From NCBI RefSeq assembly GCF_003013715.1, contig NC_072818.1:62001-126000 (forward strand): 64,000 nucleotides of DNA. The letters run 5' to 3'. Origin of the DNA: Candidozyma auris (lineage: Eukaryota; Ascomycota; Pichiomycetes; Serinales; Metschnikowiaceae). Of the stretch, positions 41,523 through 51,693 are shown piece by piece (within the stretch, counting starts at the first letter, position 1; every line of letters begins with the position of its first letter). Both the position numbers and the translations under genes were made by a program. Below the pieces are notes generated by a model. It did not search any database. It saw only the letters and a program-made list of their open reading frames with translations, and was not told the DNA's origin.

Positions 41523-43835
41523 TTAGGCGCCATTCTGACTTTTCAAGTATTCATTGTGAAGCTTTTCCTGCTGCTGTTGCTGCTTTGCCAACTTTTTTCT
41601 CATGCTCTTGGTTACTTCCTCTCCAGCAGCGGTTTTTGTTGGGAGTCCTGCGTCGTCCCACTCAGAATACAATGACTTATCGTGGAACATGGTCTTTGGG
41701 TCGACTTTGGCCTTCTCGAGACGTTCCTGCTCCTTTTTTGCATTGGCTGCAGCCTGCTCTTGCTTCTTCTTTTCCTTGAGTGCAGCCTGCTCCTTCTTTT
41801 GCTCCTGCTGCTTGAGGAACTCTTCTCTTTCTTGCTCGTTCAAAAACTTCACAAGGGCACCGCCATTGGGTCTGTCATCGAGAGAAATACCTAGCGAGAC
41901 CAAGTCAGCACGCAAGGCGTCAGAGGCACTCAAGAAAGCGCCGGAGTCCGCCTTTGCTTTCGCAAGCTCTCTGACGGCATCTCTGAATTGAGACAACGCC
42001 TTCACATATGGCATGGCCACTTCTTCCATTGAGCCAGCAGACTCAGCGCCTTCTTCTCCGTCCAGCCAGCCGAGGCCATCTGGTCTAGCAGGGAAACCAA
42101 GGATATCCATGATCTTGACAATCCACCTAGTAATGGCAAGCACAGGCTCAAGTCTCAACTCGTTCTCTCCAGTGACTGTGGACTGGATATATGTGTTTGT
42201 CTTGGACACCAACTCCAGAATTACACGCAAAACCACGGGCGTCGACAAGTTGTCGGAGAAAGCTGCGTGAGTCTCGGTCTGTGCTTGAGCCAATTGCTCG
42301 AGAAGTTGTTTCTCAACATCACCGGCTCTTTTGGAGATATATTTGCCTTCGGAGACAGAGTGTCTGTAGTCGGTGTTCAACGCACGCACGTTAGTGAAAA
42401 ACTTCGATAAGGTCGACTCGTACGCCTTGACCTCGTTAATTAGCGAATCTTTGAAATCGATGGGTTTGTCCCAGTTGCCGAATGCAAACACAAGTCTGAG
42501 CTGTCTGGAAGAGTATGTCTGCAATGCTTCTTCAATGGTGATGAAGTTCTTCAAAGACTTGGACATTTTCTGGCCCTGGATATGCAAGTGACCGTTGTGC
42601 ATGAAGTAGTTGATCCACTGCTTGTTATTGAAGCACGCCTCAGACTGGGCAAGCTCATTGTCGTGGTGAGGGAAACACAAGTCTACACCTCCCGAGTGAA
42701 TATCAATAACCTCGCCTAAGATATCTGATGCCATCACCGAGCACTCAATGTGCCATCCAGGTCTTCCAGGACCCCATTTGGAGTCCCAAGCTGGCTCACC
42801 AGGTTTTGAAGCTTTCCAAAGAGCGAAATCAGCAGGCAGTTTCTTGCCTGAGCCGTCCACAGAAAGGGAACCTTCACCATCATTGATGAGGTCCAAGGAG
42901 CCTTTGTTCCAAGGCTGCAACTTGGCGTATTCGTGGTGTGGGTCGTTTTCAAATTTTACCGTGTCAAAGTAGACAGAGCCGTCACTTGTGGCGTAAGCGA
43001 ATCCGTTGGCGATGATTTTGTCGACAAATGCAATGATATCAGGCACATACTCGCTCACCCTAGTGGTCAAAGTTGGCGGGAGCACATTGAGGCGCTCCAT
43101 GTCCTGGTTGAACTTGTTTTCCCAAAACGCAGGAAGCTTCTTGAAGATAGAAGGGTCCGTCACCGTTGAGCCGTGCAACTTGTCCAAAGAAGGAACCAGG
43201 ACGTCCTTCACTGCTGCCAAAAACTTGGAGATGTCACTCTCTGGCTTGAAAATGGCATTGTGTGCATCCTTGGCAGCCTTAGCGTACATAGGCAACTTAG
43301 GCTGATTAACAGCGAGTTCAACAAGGTTCAAAGAGTCGACCCAAGCCACAAACTCGCTAAGATCTCCCTTGAACTCAGGCAAGTTTTTACCCACATAGTC
43401 CCGCAAAAATTGGGTAGTATTCTTCAAAAGCTCTGCATCCACTTGCTGATACTTCTTCTCCATCTGCTCCTCGAAAAGGTACTCATGACGAGCAGCCACA
43501 ATGATCTTATCATCGATGTCAGTCACATTCTGAACAAACTCCACATTGAACCCAAAGTAGTCTTGCAAGATTCTACGGCAGATGTCACTGCACACGTAGT
43601 TACGTGCGTGGCCCATGTGGGCATGGTTGTAAACCGTGGGTCCACAGCAATACCAAGTGATATGGTTATGTTTCAAAGGAATAAACTCTTCTTTGTTTCT
43701 TGTGAGGGAGTTGTAAAGCTTGAATGGCTGGTTTTCGCCTGCAGGCGTTGTGGGTTTGTACCAAGGTGGCTGGACGACTTTTTTGGCGGCAGTAGATGTA
43801 CTCATGGCGAAACGGCGGAGTAAAGATCTGACCAT
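41523..43835 (-). CDS. CRS1: Cysteinyl-tRNA synthetase, two possible starts
   Basis: 770 aa. Class I motifs: HIGH as HMGH (73-76) within TVYNHAHMGHARNY, and KMSKS (423-427). The zinc/cysteine pocket begins CCGPT; the HIECSVMASDILG and GGVDLCFPHHDNELAQSEA segments are standard for CysRS. The C-terminus is a Lys/Glu/Gln-rich eukaryotic extension. Role: charges tRNA-Cys. The first ATG (43833-43835) gives MVRSLLRRFAM, a short basic mitochondrial-type leader; the second ATG (43803-43805, residue 11) gives the cytosolic form MSTSTAAKK. S. cerevisiae uses one gene for both compartments by alternative starts, so the same is inferred here. A CACGTG box lies 52 bp upstream (43887-43892). Confidence 0.97.
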   Translation of the reverse strand: MVRSLLRRFAMSTSTAAKKVVQPPWYKPTTPAGENQPFKLYNSLTRNKEEFIPLKHNHITWYCCGPTVYNHAHMGHARNYVCSDICRRILQDYFGFNVEFVQNVTDIDDKIIVAARHEYLFEEQMEKKYQQVDAELLKNTTQFLRDYVGKNLPEFKGDLSEFVAWVDSLNLVELAVNQPKLPMYAKAAKDAHNAIFKPESDISKFLAAVKDVLVPSLDKLHGSTVTDPSIFKKLPAFWENKFNQDMERLNVLPPTLTTRVSEYVPDIIAFVDKIIANGFAYATSDGSVYFDTVKFENDPHHEYAKLQPWNKGSLDLINDGEGSLSVDGSGKKLPADFALWKASKPGEPAWDSKWGPGRPGWHIECSVMASDILGEVIDIHSGGVDLCFPHHDNELAQSEACFNNKQWINYFMHNGHLHIQGQKMSKSLKNFITIEEALQTYSSRQLRLVFAFGNWDKPIDFKDSLINEVKAYESTLSKFFTNVRALNTDYRHSVSEGKYISKRAGDVEKQLLEQLAQAQTETHAAFSDNLSTPVVLRVILELVSKTNTYIQSTVTGENELRLEPVLAITRWIVKIMDILGFPARPDGLGWLDGEEGAESAGSMEEVAMPYVKALSQFRDAVRELAKAKADSGAFLSASDALRADLVSLGISLDDRPNGGALVKFLNEQEREEFLKQQEQKKEQAALKEKKKQEQAAANAKKEQERLEKAKVDPKTMFHDKSLYSEWDDAGLPTKTAAGEEVTKSMRKKLAKQQQQQEKLHNEYLKSQNGA

Positions 43836-45172
43836 GGAAGGAGAGGAAAAGGTGGATGGAGTGAGTTGGTGATGGCTGGCGGGAGGGTCACGTGATCATG
43901 TTGGCGATGGCCACTTTTTACGGCCCTTGTGGAAATTTACGCTATTATGTCAAAGATATCGTGATGAGGAAATAAAGGGGACTTGAATTATTGGAAATTT
44001 GTGCTTTTGTGTGTGATTTGGTGGATTTGGGCGAAGTGCTGGTGATGCGAAATGAACGCATGAAGAAATGAGTAAGGTGAGGCAGAAAAGATGGAATGAG
44101 AAAAAAGTAGAAAGTAGAATGTTGATAAAACAGCCTTTTGTAATTCTTTACAAATTGCCTAAGCTTTCTCTTGGTTGCTCATGAATTTATGTGAATGAAT
44201 TGGCGTGACTCAGGTTTGATGAAATGGCTGCAAAGTATGCTGCAGTAGGTAGTTTGAAAGAAATGAGTCAAAACATCACCAAGTAAAACTCATTTTGAGG
44301 ATATAAAAAAGTAACAAATAAATGAATTTATAATGGCGTGATCTTTGATTATTTCTCTATCATGGGGTTCTAAACATTTCATGACATATCAACCCTGGAC
44401 CCATGAAACTATCGTATTTGAATTTGCAAGCTTTTAGAGAAGAAGCACAAAGTAAGACAGATGAAAATTTAGTACCCACCTAAGAATTACCCTTGTGCTC
44501 TAAGGGTCGACTCTCAATGAAAACTAATCCCTAGAGATAGGCTTTGATCAGCAGTTCCATACCAATCACACGGCTAGTTCACGATCTGATTTACCCTAAC
44601 AGCAATTTCTTTAAAATCCTCGAGATTTAGCTCGAGATATCGATTGCGTGGAGAAAGACAACGTGTGTAATTGATCTAGAGTATAAGACTACGCTTATGG
44701 AGGCCGTTACCAACGAATAATAAGTCATCGAAGGATAACTTCCAAATAGAGCGATTTGAGTAGAAAAAGTTGTAAACGCCTCAGAAATCAAGTCTACCTG
44801 ATTCTTTGTCGAGTTGAACGTAGACTAAGCTGTATGAGACCCATCCAATCAAGAAGATCAAATATCACTGACCTTGATATGAGCAACTCGGAACGAAGGA
44901 GAAAGACTCCCACAATCATCAGATGAGCATCCCCTTTTTTGATCAACTTGTGTCTAAGTTAGGACATCTACTCTTTCACTTGTGGTTAGTACATGCTTGG
45001 TCGGGTCAGAATAAAGGTTGTTTGCATTTCGAGATGGGCCCATAGTGAAACTAGGCGTGTTTCGGTACCTATCCCACTCAAACGCAAATTATATCATCAT
45101 TCGCCAAACATACTTGTAAAGTTTGTTGTATACGAAGACATGTAGGATCTCATGCTTATATATAGAGTGTGT

Positions 45173-45185
45173 GGTGCACGGGTGT
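45173..45185 (-). promoter_or_regulatory. Rap1-like 13-mer upstream of RPL14
   Basis: GGTGCACGGGTGT, reverse complement ACACCCGTGCACC, close to the Rap1 consensus ACACCCRYACAYM with one difference. It lies 427 bp before the RPL14 ATG. The same 13-mer recurs at 46998 and 50586. Confidence 0.5.
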
Positions 45186-45324
45186 AGCTTCTATAAATCA
45201 TTACCTTGCATTCATTCGGAACTAATAGGGAAACGAGAAGCGTGAAGGGAGAATCAATGGTATGAATTTCACTTTGATGAAGACTACGGGTACATTATGT
45301 GTTAGAAAGAGTGACTTAGATCGT

Positions 45325-45351
45325 TTAGGGCTTGTGCCCTGAATTCACGTG
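45325..45351 (+). promoter_or_regulatory. Tbf1-like and Cbf1-like sites of RPL14
   Basis: TTAGGG (45325-45330) followed 15 bp later by TCACGTGA (45345-45352), about 260 bp before the ATG. Ribosomal-protein promoters of Candida albicans are known to use Tbf1 together with Cbf1, so this pair fits that scheme. Confidence 0.5.
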
Positions 45352-45611
45352 ATTAAAGCTGACCGCCAGATTGTCATCTTTCAATGTGCTGTAAGATGCG
45401 ACTGACGAGCTTGAAAAAAGCTCTTAGTTAAGGATGGGTTTGTTACCTGCAGTGCGTATTTCTTACCTGCATACGATCTTTAACTACTGAGTGGTGAGGA
45501 AATTGTGCTCTACCTGCAGTACGCTTCTCAAGGGCTCAGGATGGAAAAAAAAAATTTTAGAGTCTCAGAAGAAGGTTTCTTAGGTTCTCCAACTTTTTCC
45601 ACAAACACATC

Positions 45612-46227
45612 ATGTCTACCACCGTGAAAACCGCCAACTGGAGATACGTCGAGTACGGCCGTATTGTGTTGATTGACAACTCCAAATTGGCCACTATTGT
45701 CGAGATCATCGACCAGAAGAGAGTATGTTAAGACCATCCAGATGTCCAGGGCCAGGTCCAACTATTATTGAACATCCGCTAAAGTTGTTGATACCATCGT
45801 GATATTCAAGACGACACGAATCAAGTGGTATAGATATTATCACAGATTATCCCTTCCTAATCACGAAATGAGAATCTTCAAATATCCCTCTGTCATCCTC
45901 CCACGCCCACTGTCCCATATTTGAGCTTTTACTAACAAACAGGTTTTGATTGACGGTCCATCCATCAACAGACAGGCTATCTCCTTGAACAAGGTTGTGT
46001 TGACGCCACTTGTGTTGGAGAAATTGCCAAGAGGTGCCAGAACCGCCACTGTGAACAAGAAGTGGGCCGCCGCCGACATTGACAGCAAGTGGGCTGCTAC
46101 TTCTTGGGCCAAGAAGTTGGCCGTCAGACAGAGAAGAGCCAACTTGACTGACTTCGAGAGATTCCAGGTTATGGTGTTGAGAAAGCAGAAGAGATTGGCT
46201 GTCTCCAAGATTGCTGCTAAGGCTTAA
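45612..46227 (+). CDS. RPL14: Large-subunit ribosomal protein eL14, spliced
   Basis: Exon 1 45612-45722, exon 2 45943-46227; 131 aa. [22 protein letters not shown] ... [23 protein letters not shown] and [12 protein letters not shown] are clear eL14 segments, and the length is near the 138 aa of the S. cerevisiae protein. Component of the cytosolic 60S subunit. The intron falls between an Arg and a Val codon (phase 0), the same general location as in other yeasts' RPL14. Codons are those of highly expressed genes. The promoter carries Rap1-, Tbf1- and Cbf1-like sites. Confidence 0.97.
45723..45942 (+). other. Intron of RPL14 (220 nt)
   Basis: 5' site GTATGT at 45723, branch box TACTAAC at 45930-45936, 3' AG at 45941-45942, 6 nt after the box. 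Confidence 0.95.
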
Positions 46228-46997
46228 ACTATATATAATACACGGTAATGCAGAAAGAATATTGAGTCACGAGATACTGGGCGACGGTAGCGAAGCCATG
46301 TATCCAGGCAGGGCCTTTTGTAGATGTCGAAGTTCTCATTTGTTGGTTGTATATTTCAAATTCTCCTAGAAGGACCTTCTATGGCAATTGTCAAGACGCT
46401 GCCGTAGATTATACAGAGCTGGTAGCGAATGCTTAAGACGACGAACTGACCAACAAAAAGAAGAAATTAGTGGCGGCTTATTTATCTAATGCTGGGTGAT
46501 AGCGTAGGAAACTCCACCAATGGGCACCTCAGTCAATGCCCATAAAAGAGGAGAGGATAAAGAGAATCATACTTTATTGATCACCAAAACTACCCTTTTT
46601 GACTCTTTGATACACAACCTCGCTCGACCAGTGCTACATTGGCCATGCTTGGGTCTCCATTTGAGACTTTTCAGGCAGTTGTTCCAGTTTCCGCTCCAGT
46701 CAGCCGCAATTATAAAGCCCTTGATTTTTGGCAATATCACTACTCAATGATTTTGTGAAATTACAATTCCAGAGTTACTCAGATGTGAATGATAACAGAT
46801 AACCAGTATATGTGATCGAGAATAGCCAGTGCTCAACAGCATAGTACACTAATCTAATTGAAAAGAGTCCTTAAGAGCTAGAAACCTTATAAATTGGTCA
46901 ATGGTTGATGAAAAGCCACCTAAAACCGAGACATCATCTCAAAACTCCTACATCTTCAGCTTCAAAAATGGGTAGGCTGCAAAATAATTCTGAACGG

Positions 46998-47010
46998 ACA
47001 CCCGTGCACC
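46998..47010 (+). promoter_or_regulatory. Rap1-like 13-mer, second copy
   Basis: ACACCCGTGCACC, identical to the motif near RPL14 and MEF1, here between two 3' ends. Confidence 0.45.
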
Positions 47011-47462
47011 AGCTTACCCCAGGAAGCCACACCCTCCATCATAAGAAGCCAAAATCATATAAAAAAGGCTTTATGGCGACTTATTTGAATTTCTTCACTC
47101 TCAATATCACGATGGTGCAAGTTTTGTCTTTACTTATGTGCTATACTCGTGGAAATCCGGTGGAGTCATGAAACCTCCATACATTAGCGTCTGCTGTCAC
47201 CAGTCCCTACTATACTCATTCATTATAATCCAAAAGACTGGTATGACAGTAAAGTGAATGTTTGAATAATGATGCCCCTTTTCTCTCTTCTTTTTAACCT
47301 TTCTTTTTTGTTCTACCGACATATGAGACTACCAACATCAATTGAATTACTCCCGCAGTTGGCTGCAAAATCTGTGTTAGTCAGTCAAAGTCGCCGAAAG
47401 ACTCCCTATAAATATACCCTTCGGCTCGATTCCTCCTTTCATTGGCTCCGCAGTCTCTTTCA

Positions 47463-47603
47463 ATGAGTGTTGGGAACCTCGAGGACAATTGTCACTGTGA
47501 GGGGTCGGTAAGGGTCCGAAGGGGTTTCAGGGTGCTCGGCTCGTTGAAAATGGATCAGAAGAAAGTGGTAAGCCGTTTCAAAAATTACCTGGAACATGTA
47601 TGA
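47463..47603 (+). CDS. Possible 46-aa small gene
   Basis: ATG at 47463, stop TGA at 47601-47603. Starts MSVGNLEDNCHCEGSVRV and is basic overall. A TATAAATA box lies about 55 bp upstream and a Rap1-like site 450 bp upstream. Codon choice is not strongly biased and no family is recognised; it may be a chance frame within a non-coding transcript. Confidence 0.22.
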   Translation: MSVGNLEDNCHCEGSVRVRRGFRVLGSLKMDQKKVVSRFKNYLEHV

Positions 47604-47906
47604 AAGCAGTGGTATGAAAGCTGATTTTGGGATTATCACTCAGGTTTTGTTTTTTTTTCATGACTGTGAGTCATGGGTGACTTGAGGGAGGTGGCTTTGG
47701 TGCAGACATAGAGTAGGCACCTGCAAAGATAGAGTCAACGGTAATTGTCCAGTGAATTAGACAAACAGCTTGAAAACAAATATTTGTTCACTATGTACAT
47801 GTTCTAGAACTCTATGTATTTCTCATTTTGTGTTTGCAAGACATCAATAAATTCAAAACCAACATCGTGGCTTCAGCACATCGAAATAAAAGCAGCCCGT
47901 TGGCGT

Positions 47907-50209
47907 CTACTTCTTCTCCTTGGCCTTCCTCTCCTTCTCGGCCTTCTCAATCAACTCCTTCTGCAATTGAGGCGACGTCTGTGCGTACTTCAAGAACTCC
48001 ATGGTGAATTCACCCTTACCCTGGGTCATTGCTCTCAACGAGGTCATAAAACCAAACATCGAGTGCAAAGAACACTCAGCAGTCAAGGTCACCTCATCAG
48101 AGGTGTTGGCAGTGTCCACAATCATACCGCCCAACTTGTTGACAAGTCCAACCACAGCACCCTGGAACTCAAGTGGTGCAGTCACTTCCACTGCCATGAT
48201 TGGTTCCATGATCACAGGCTTGGCGGCCATGAAGGCCTGCTTGAACGCTCCGTAGGTGGCCAAACGGAACGCCAACTCCGAACTATCCACCATGTGGGTT
48301 TGTCCATCGGTGATATGCATGCCCACGCCCATCACTCTGTGGCCAATAAGAGGACCCTTCTCCAAGCAGTCTTCAAATGCCTTGACACACGCAGCAAGGT
48401 ACTTTTCACTGACCTTGCCACCCACAACATGGTGAGTACACTGGTTCTGCTCCATGGGCTTCATCTCACCAATAAGCTTACCGTACTGACCAGCACCTCC
48501 AGACTGCTTCTTGTGGGTGTAGTCGAAAGTCGAAGGACAGGTGATGGTTTCTCTGTAAGTGACCTGAGGCTTACCAGTGACACAGTCGACGCCGTATTCT
48601 CTTCTCATTCTCTCAACGTAGATCTCAAGGTGGAGTTCACCCATTCCAGAAATGATGGTCTCCTTGGACTCAGAGTCAAAGTGCACTCTGAAAGTAGGGT
48701 CTTCCTTCTGGAAACGGTTGATGGCCTTGAGAACTGTGTAGTTTCCTTGCCCTTTGGTGTCAACGAAAGCGAAACCACAGCATCTGGAACGAACATCGAG
48801 CTCATGGTGATGTGTCTTGCCAGGTTCTGTCCAATGAAAGTATCGCCAGAAGCGCAGTCCACACCGAAAGTGGCACAGATTTCACCAGCGCCAACCTCGT
48901 CCACGTCTTCCATATCGTTGGAATGCATTCTCACCAAACGAGCGACTTTAACTCTCTTGCCAGATTTCAAGTGATTGATGAACGAACCCTTCTTGAGTTT
49001 ACCCTGGTAAACTCTGATGTATGTGAGCTGACCATACTTGCCCTCCTCGAGCTTGAAAGCCAAACCAACGAAAGCCTCCAGCGACGAAGGAATAAGGTTG
49101 ATAGGAACCTCTTTACCATCCACAAGTTCCAAACCGGTGTTCAAGACCTCGTTTGGTTGCGGCAAGTAGTCAACAACGGCGTCTAAAACCAGCTGAACAC
49201 CTTTGTTGGCAAGAGCGGAGCCCATAAGGACAGGGGTGAATTTTCTCGCGATTGTGGCTCTTCTGATGGCATTCTTGATTTGCTCCACAGAAGGCTCCTC
49301 ACCTTCAAGGTAGATATCGGCGATTTCCTCGTCCACGTCAGCCAAAGTCTCGATCAAGACAGCTCTTTTCTCTTCGACAAGATCCTTGAGCTCCTCAGGA
49401 ATTGGGGCAGTTCTAACCACCTCACCCTGCGATCCTTCGTAGTAAAGAGCAACTCTGTCGATGATGTTAACGTTACCCTTCAATTGCTCCTCGGCACCAA
49501 TAGGCACTTGGATGGCAGCTGCTGGGGTCTTCAACTTGGTGTTGATCTGTTCGATGGCCCTCCACGGGTTTGCACCCATTCTGTCCATCTTGTTGATGAA
49601 AGTCACTCTGGGAACGTTGTAACGACGCATCTGACGGTCCACAGTAACCGTCTGACTCTGAACACCACTAACAGCACAGACCACAAGCACTGCACCGTCC
49701 AAAACACGCAAGGCTCTCTCGACCTCAATAGTGAAGTCAATATGGCCGGGAGTATCAATCAAGTTGAAGTGGTACGATTTATCGTCTTTATCCCAAGAAC
49801 AGTAGGTGGCAGCAGACTGGATGGTGATACCTTTCTCTCTTTCCAAGTCCATGTGGTCCATCTTGGCTCCCACGGCGTCTTTACCTCTGACTTCGTGGAT
49901 GGCCTTGATTCTACCCGTGTAGAAAAGCACTCTTTCTGTGAAGGTGGTCTTACCCGAGTCAATGTGAGCGGAAATACCGATGTTACGGAGTCTCGAACAA
50001 GAAGCAAGATCCAGTTCTGGGAGTTTCTTGTTGAGCTCGTCCAAGACAGCCTTTTCTTCTTCGTATGTGGTTGGAATGGCTTTGAGCTCATTCTGGCGCT
50101 GTGAAGCCGTAGAGAATTGGCACCTGGACAAAGCTGATCCTCTGAAAACGTTTCTGGTGCCTGTTAGAGGCCGCAAGGGGCCTGTACGGGGCAAAAGTCG
50201 AAGAAACAT
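47907..50209 (-). CDS. MEF1: Mitochondrial elongation factor G, one frameshift
   Basis: Start ATG 50207-50209: [20 protein letters not shown], a mitochondrial presequence. GTPase motifs: AHIDSGKT (81-88), DTPGH (152-156), NKMD (206-209). Later domains II-V are all present up to [16 protein letters not shown]. Near 48742-48744 (a run of three T on the plus strand, A in the gene) one base is missing: the frame ...[12 protein letters not shown] must continue as [18 protein letters not shown], which is in the next frame and joins the C-terminal part at 47907-48686. Total 2303 nt; 2304 gives 767 aa, as in yeast Mef1 (761). Role: ribosome translocation in mitochondria. The gene is otherwise intact and highly conserved, so a base-call error is likelier than loss. 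Confidence 0.93.
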
Positions 50210-51693
50210 GGAGGTGATCTTTTCGAGGTTGTAATTGTGATGAGTGAAAAATTCAGGTGCAGGTCGGAATCGACAGACGAACCAACGAGTGCAAAAGAGC
50301 AACAGAAAGCTGAGTAAAGGAGACGGAGTAAAATAGGAACTGTTTGCAGACAGAATTAACTGAGTTTCGAAAACTCTGGCTGTATTTGGAGGCGGAGAGG
50401 AGCTGACAATTTCATTTTTACAGTCTTTGTTCGACAAAGGAGGTCCACGACCCCAAGCTCATTTTGTAGAGAAAAAAAGTTTCATTGATATCTTTTAGTT
50501 GCATCTAATTTACGGTCTATCGTAATATATAAAAATAACAGAGCATAAGGAATTAAATGAAAGTTCCAAAGTCTTGGGAAATGGTGGTGCACGGGTGTCG
50601 CCTGGTCGGAGACGCTAGTACTGGAGATTCTGAGTAGTGGAACCAAGGTGATAGGGTGATTGATTATCGGAGGATTAAGATGACAATTTGGTAAAGGTCG
50701 TCACTGATCACTGAACCTTACATGACGTCTTTGACTCTTTATTTTAATGAATCTGAAGAAAGTCGTATAATTGGCTCCAAGGGTACTACAGCCTGAATGG
50801 CTGCAAATAGAACATAAAGGTCTACGAAATCTGGTATTTCATTTCCATGTCTTATGAATCTTGCTGATTTTTCATCTTTAACGGTTTAGTATCTTAGAAT
50901 TCGACTTGCTTATTAGCTGGATTCATGGACATTTACGACCTTTGCATGTTGTTTCAAGTTCTAATGAGTGCCTTTGAGATACTGTTGTTACCAATACAAA
51001 AGCTACTCTTGAGTGTCTAAGAGAATAAATAAGAATTGCATGTCGGATAGCTTCCGTATAATTTGTGGTAAGAGGAGTTAACTTGTGAATTTATTCGAAC
51101 ACTGGTGAAAGAGGTTTGAACAGCCTATCTTCTGTTATGAACAGCCAATCCTATAGTTTGATTTTCTTCTTTGTTCTTCCTTTTACGTCTTTTCTTTTTC
51201 TCCTCCTTTGAGTTGTTACTTCCCTAGTGCCACAATCTTGGTGCATGTAGAAACTCAAACCTTAAAGATAAGTAACGCAATGAGTCTGCTCACTCGACGC
51301 TGGAAAACAGAATGAGGAGCTTTTGATTAGAAGACTCTCAAAGATAGGAATTCACTGAACTATATCCTGATATAGAACCAGTGCATCACTTGCATTTACA
51401 TGTCTCTCGTTGCTTTCAAGCCTCCACAATTCCATGGTGAAACTGAGCAAAGCCTAAATAGAAGTTTTCACCAACTCCATAAAAAGCCACACGGCTAGAC
51501 TCTCCTAAGCGTTCGGCGCCAAAATTTTAGCCTCCACTCCAACTAATTTTTGCTCAATTGGGCAACTTCTCCAAAACTCCCTTCCTCCACAATACCTCTA
51601 CTACGTCCCTCTTACTCTGGCAATTCTTATTATTACTTAAACCATATACGACGGGTAACGCCTTTCTTTCCCTCCAGACCCAGCTGGATACAT
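50210..51693. promoter_or_regulatory. AT-rich region between MEF1 and the Kex2-site protein gene
   Basis: 1.48 kb holding the MEF1 promoter. A Rap1-like 13-mer lies at 50586-50598. Remaining sequence is AT-rich with no coding-like frame. Confidence 0.5.
50586..50598 (-). promoter_or_regulatory. Rap1-like 13-mer upstream of MEF1
   Basis: GGTGCACGGGTGT, 377 bp before the MEF1 ATG, in the orientation ACACCCGTGCACC relative to that gene. Confidence 0.45.

Larger units (their letters stand above)
43836..45611. promoter_or_regulatory. AT-rich divergent region between CRS1 and RPL14
   Basis: 1.78 kb with no coding-like frame. It contains a CACGTG box near CRS1 (43887-43892), a Rap1-like motif (45173-45185), a TTAGGG/CACGTG pair (45325-45351), and three acctgca-containing units (about 45445-45530) before RPL14. 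The middle, 43.95-45.0 kb, is noticeably AT-richer than the coding regions; otherwise nothing is recognised. Confidence 0.5.
46228..47906. other. Convergent intergenic region with promoter-like signals
   Basis: 1.68 kb between RPL14 and MEF1 stops, long for two facing 3' ends. A Rap1-like 13-mer (46998-47010), catataaaaaagg (about 47045) and TATAAATA (about 47407) suggest one or more plus-strand transcripts, but only short frames follow. Otherwise nothing recognised. Confidence 0.45.

Noticed and set aside
46904..46993. C/D-box snoRNA (GTTGATGA ... CTGA)
   Set aside because: The boxes are 80 bp apart, but the flanks do not form a terminal stem.
47814..48974. 386-codon plus-strand frame
   Set aside because: Antisense of MEF1, open because of that gene's codon bias.
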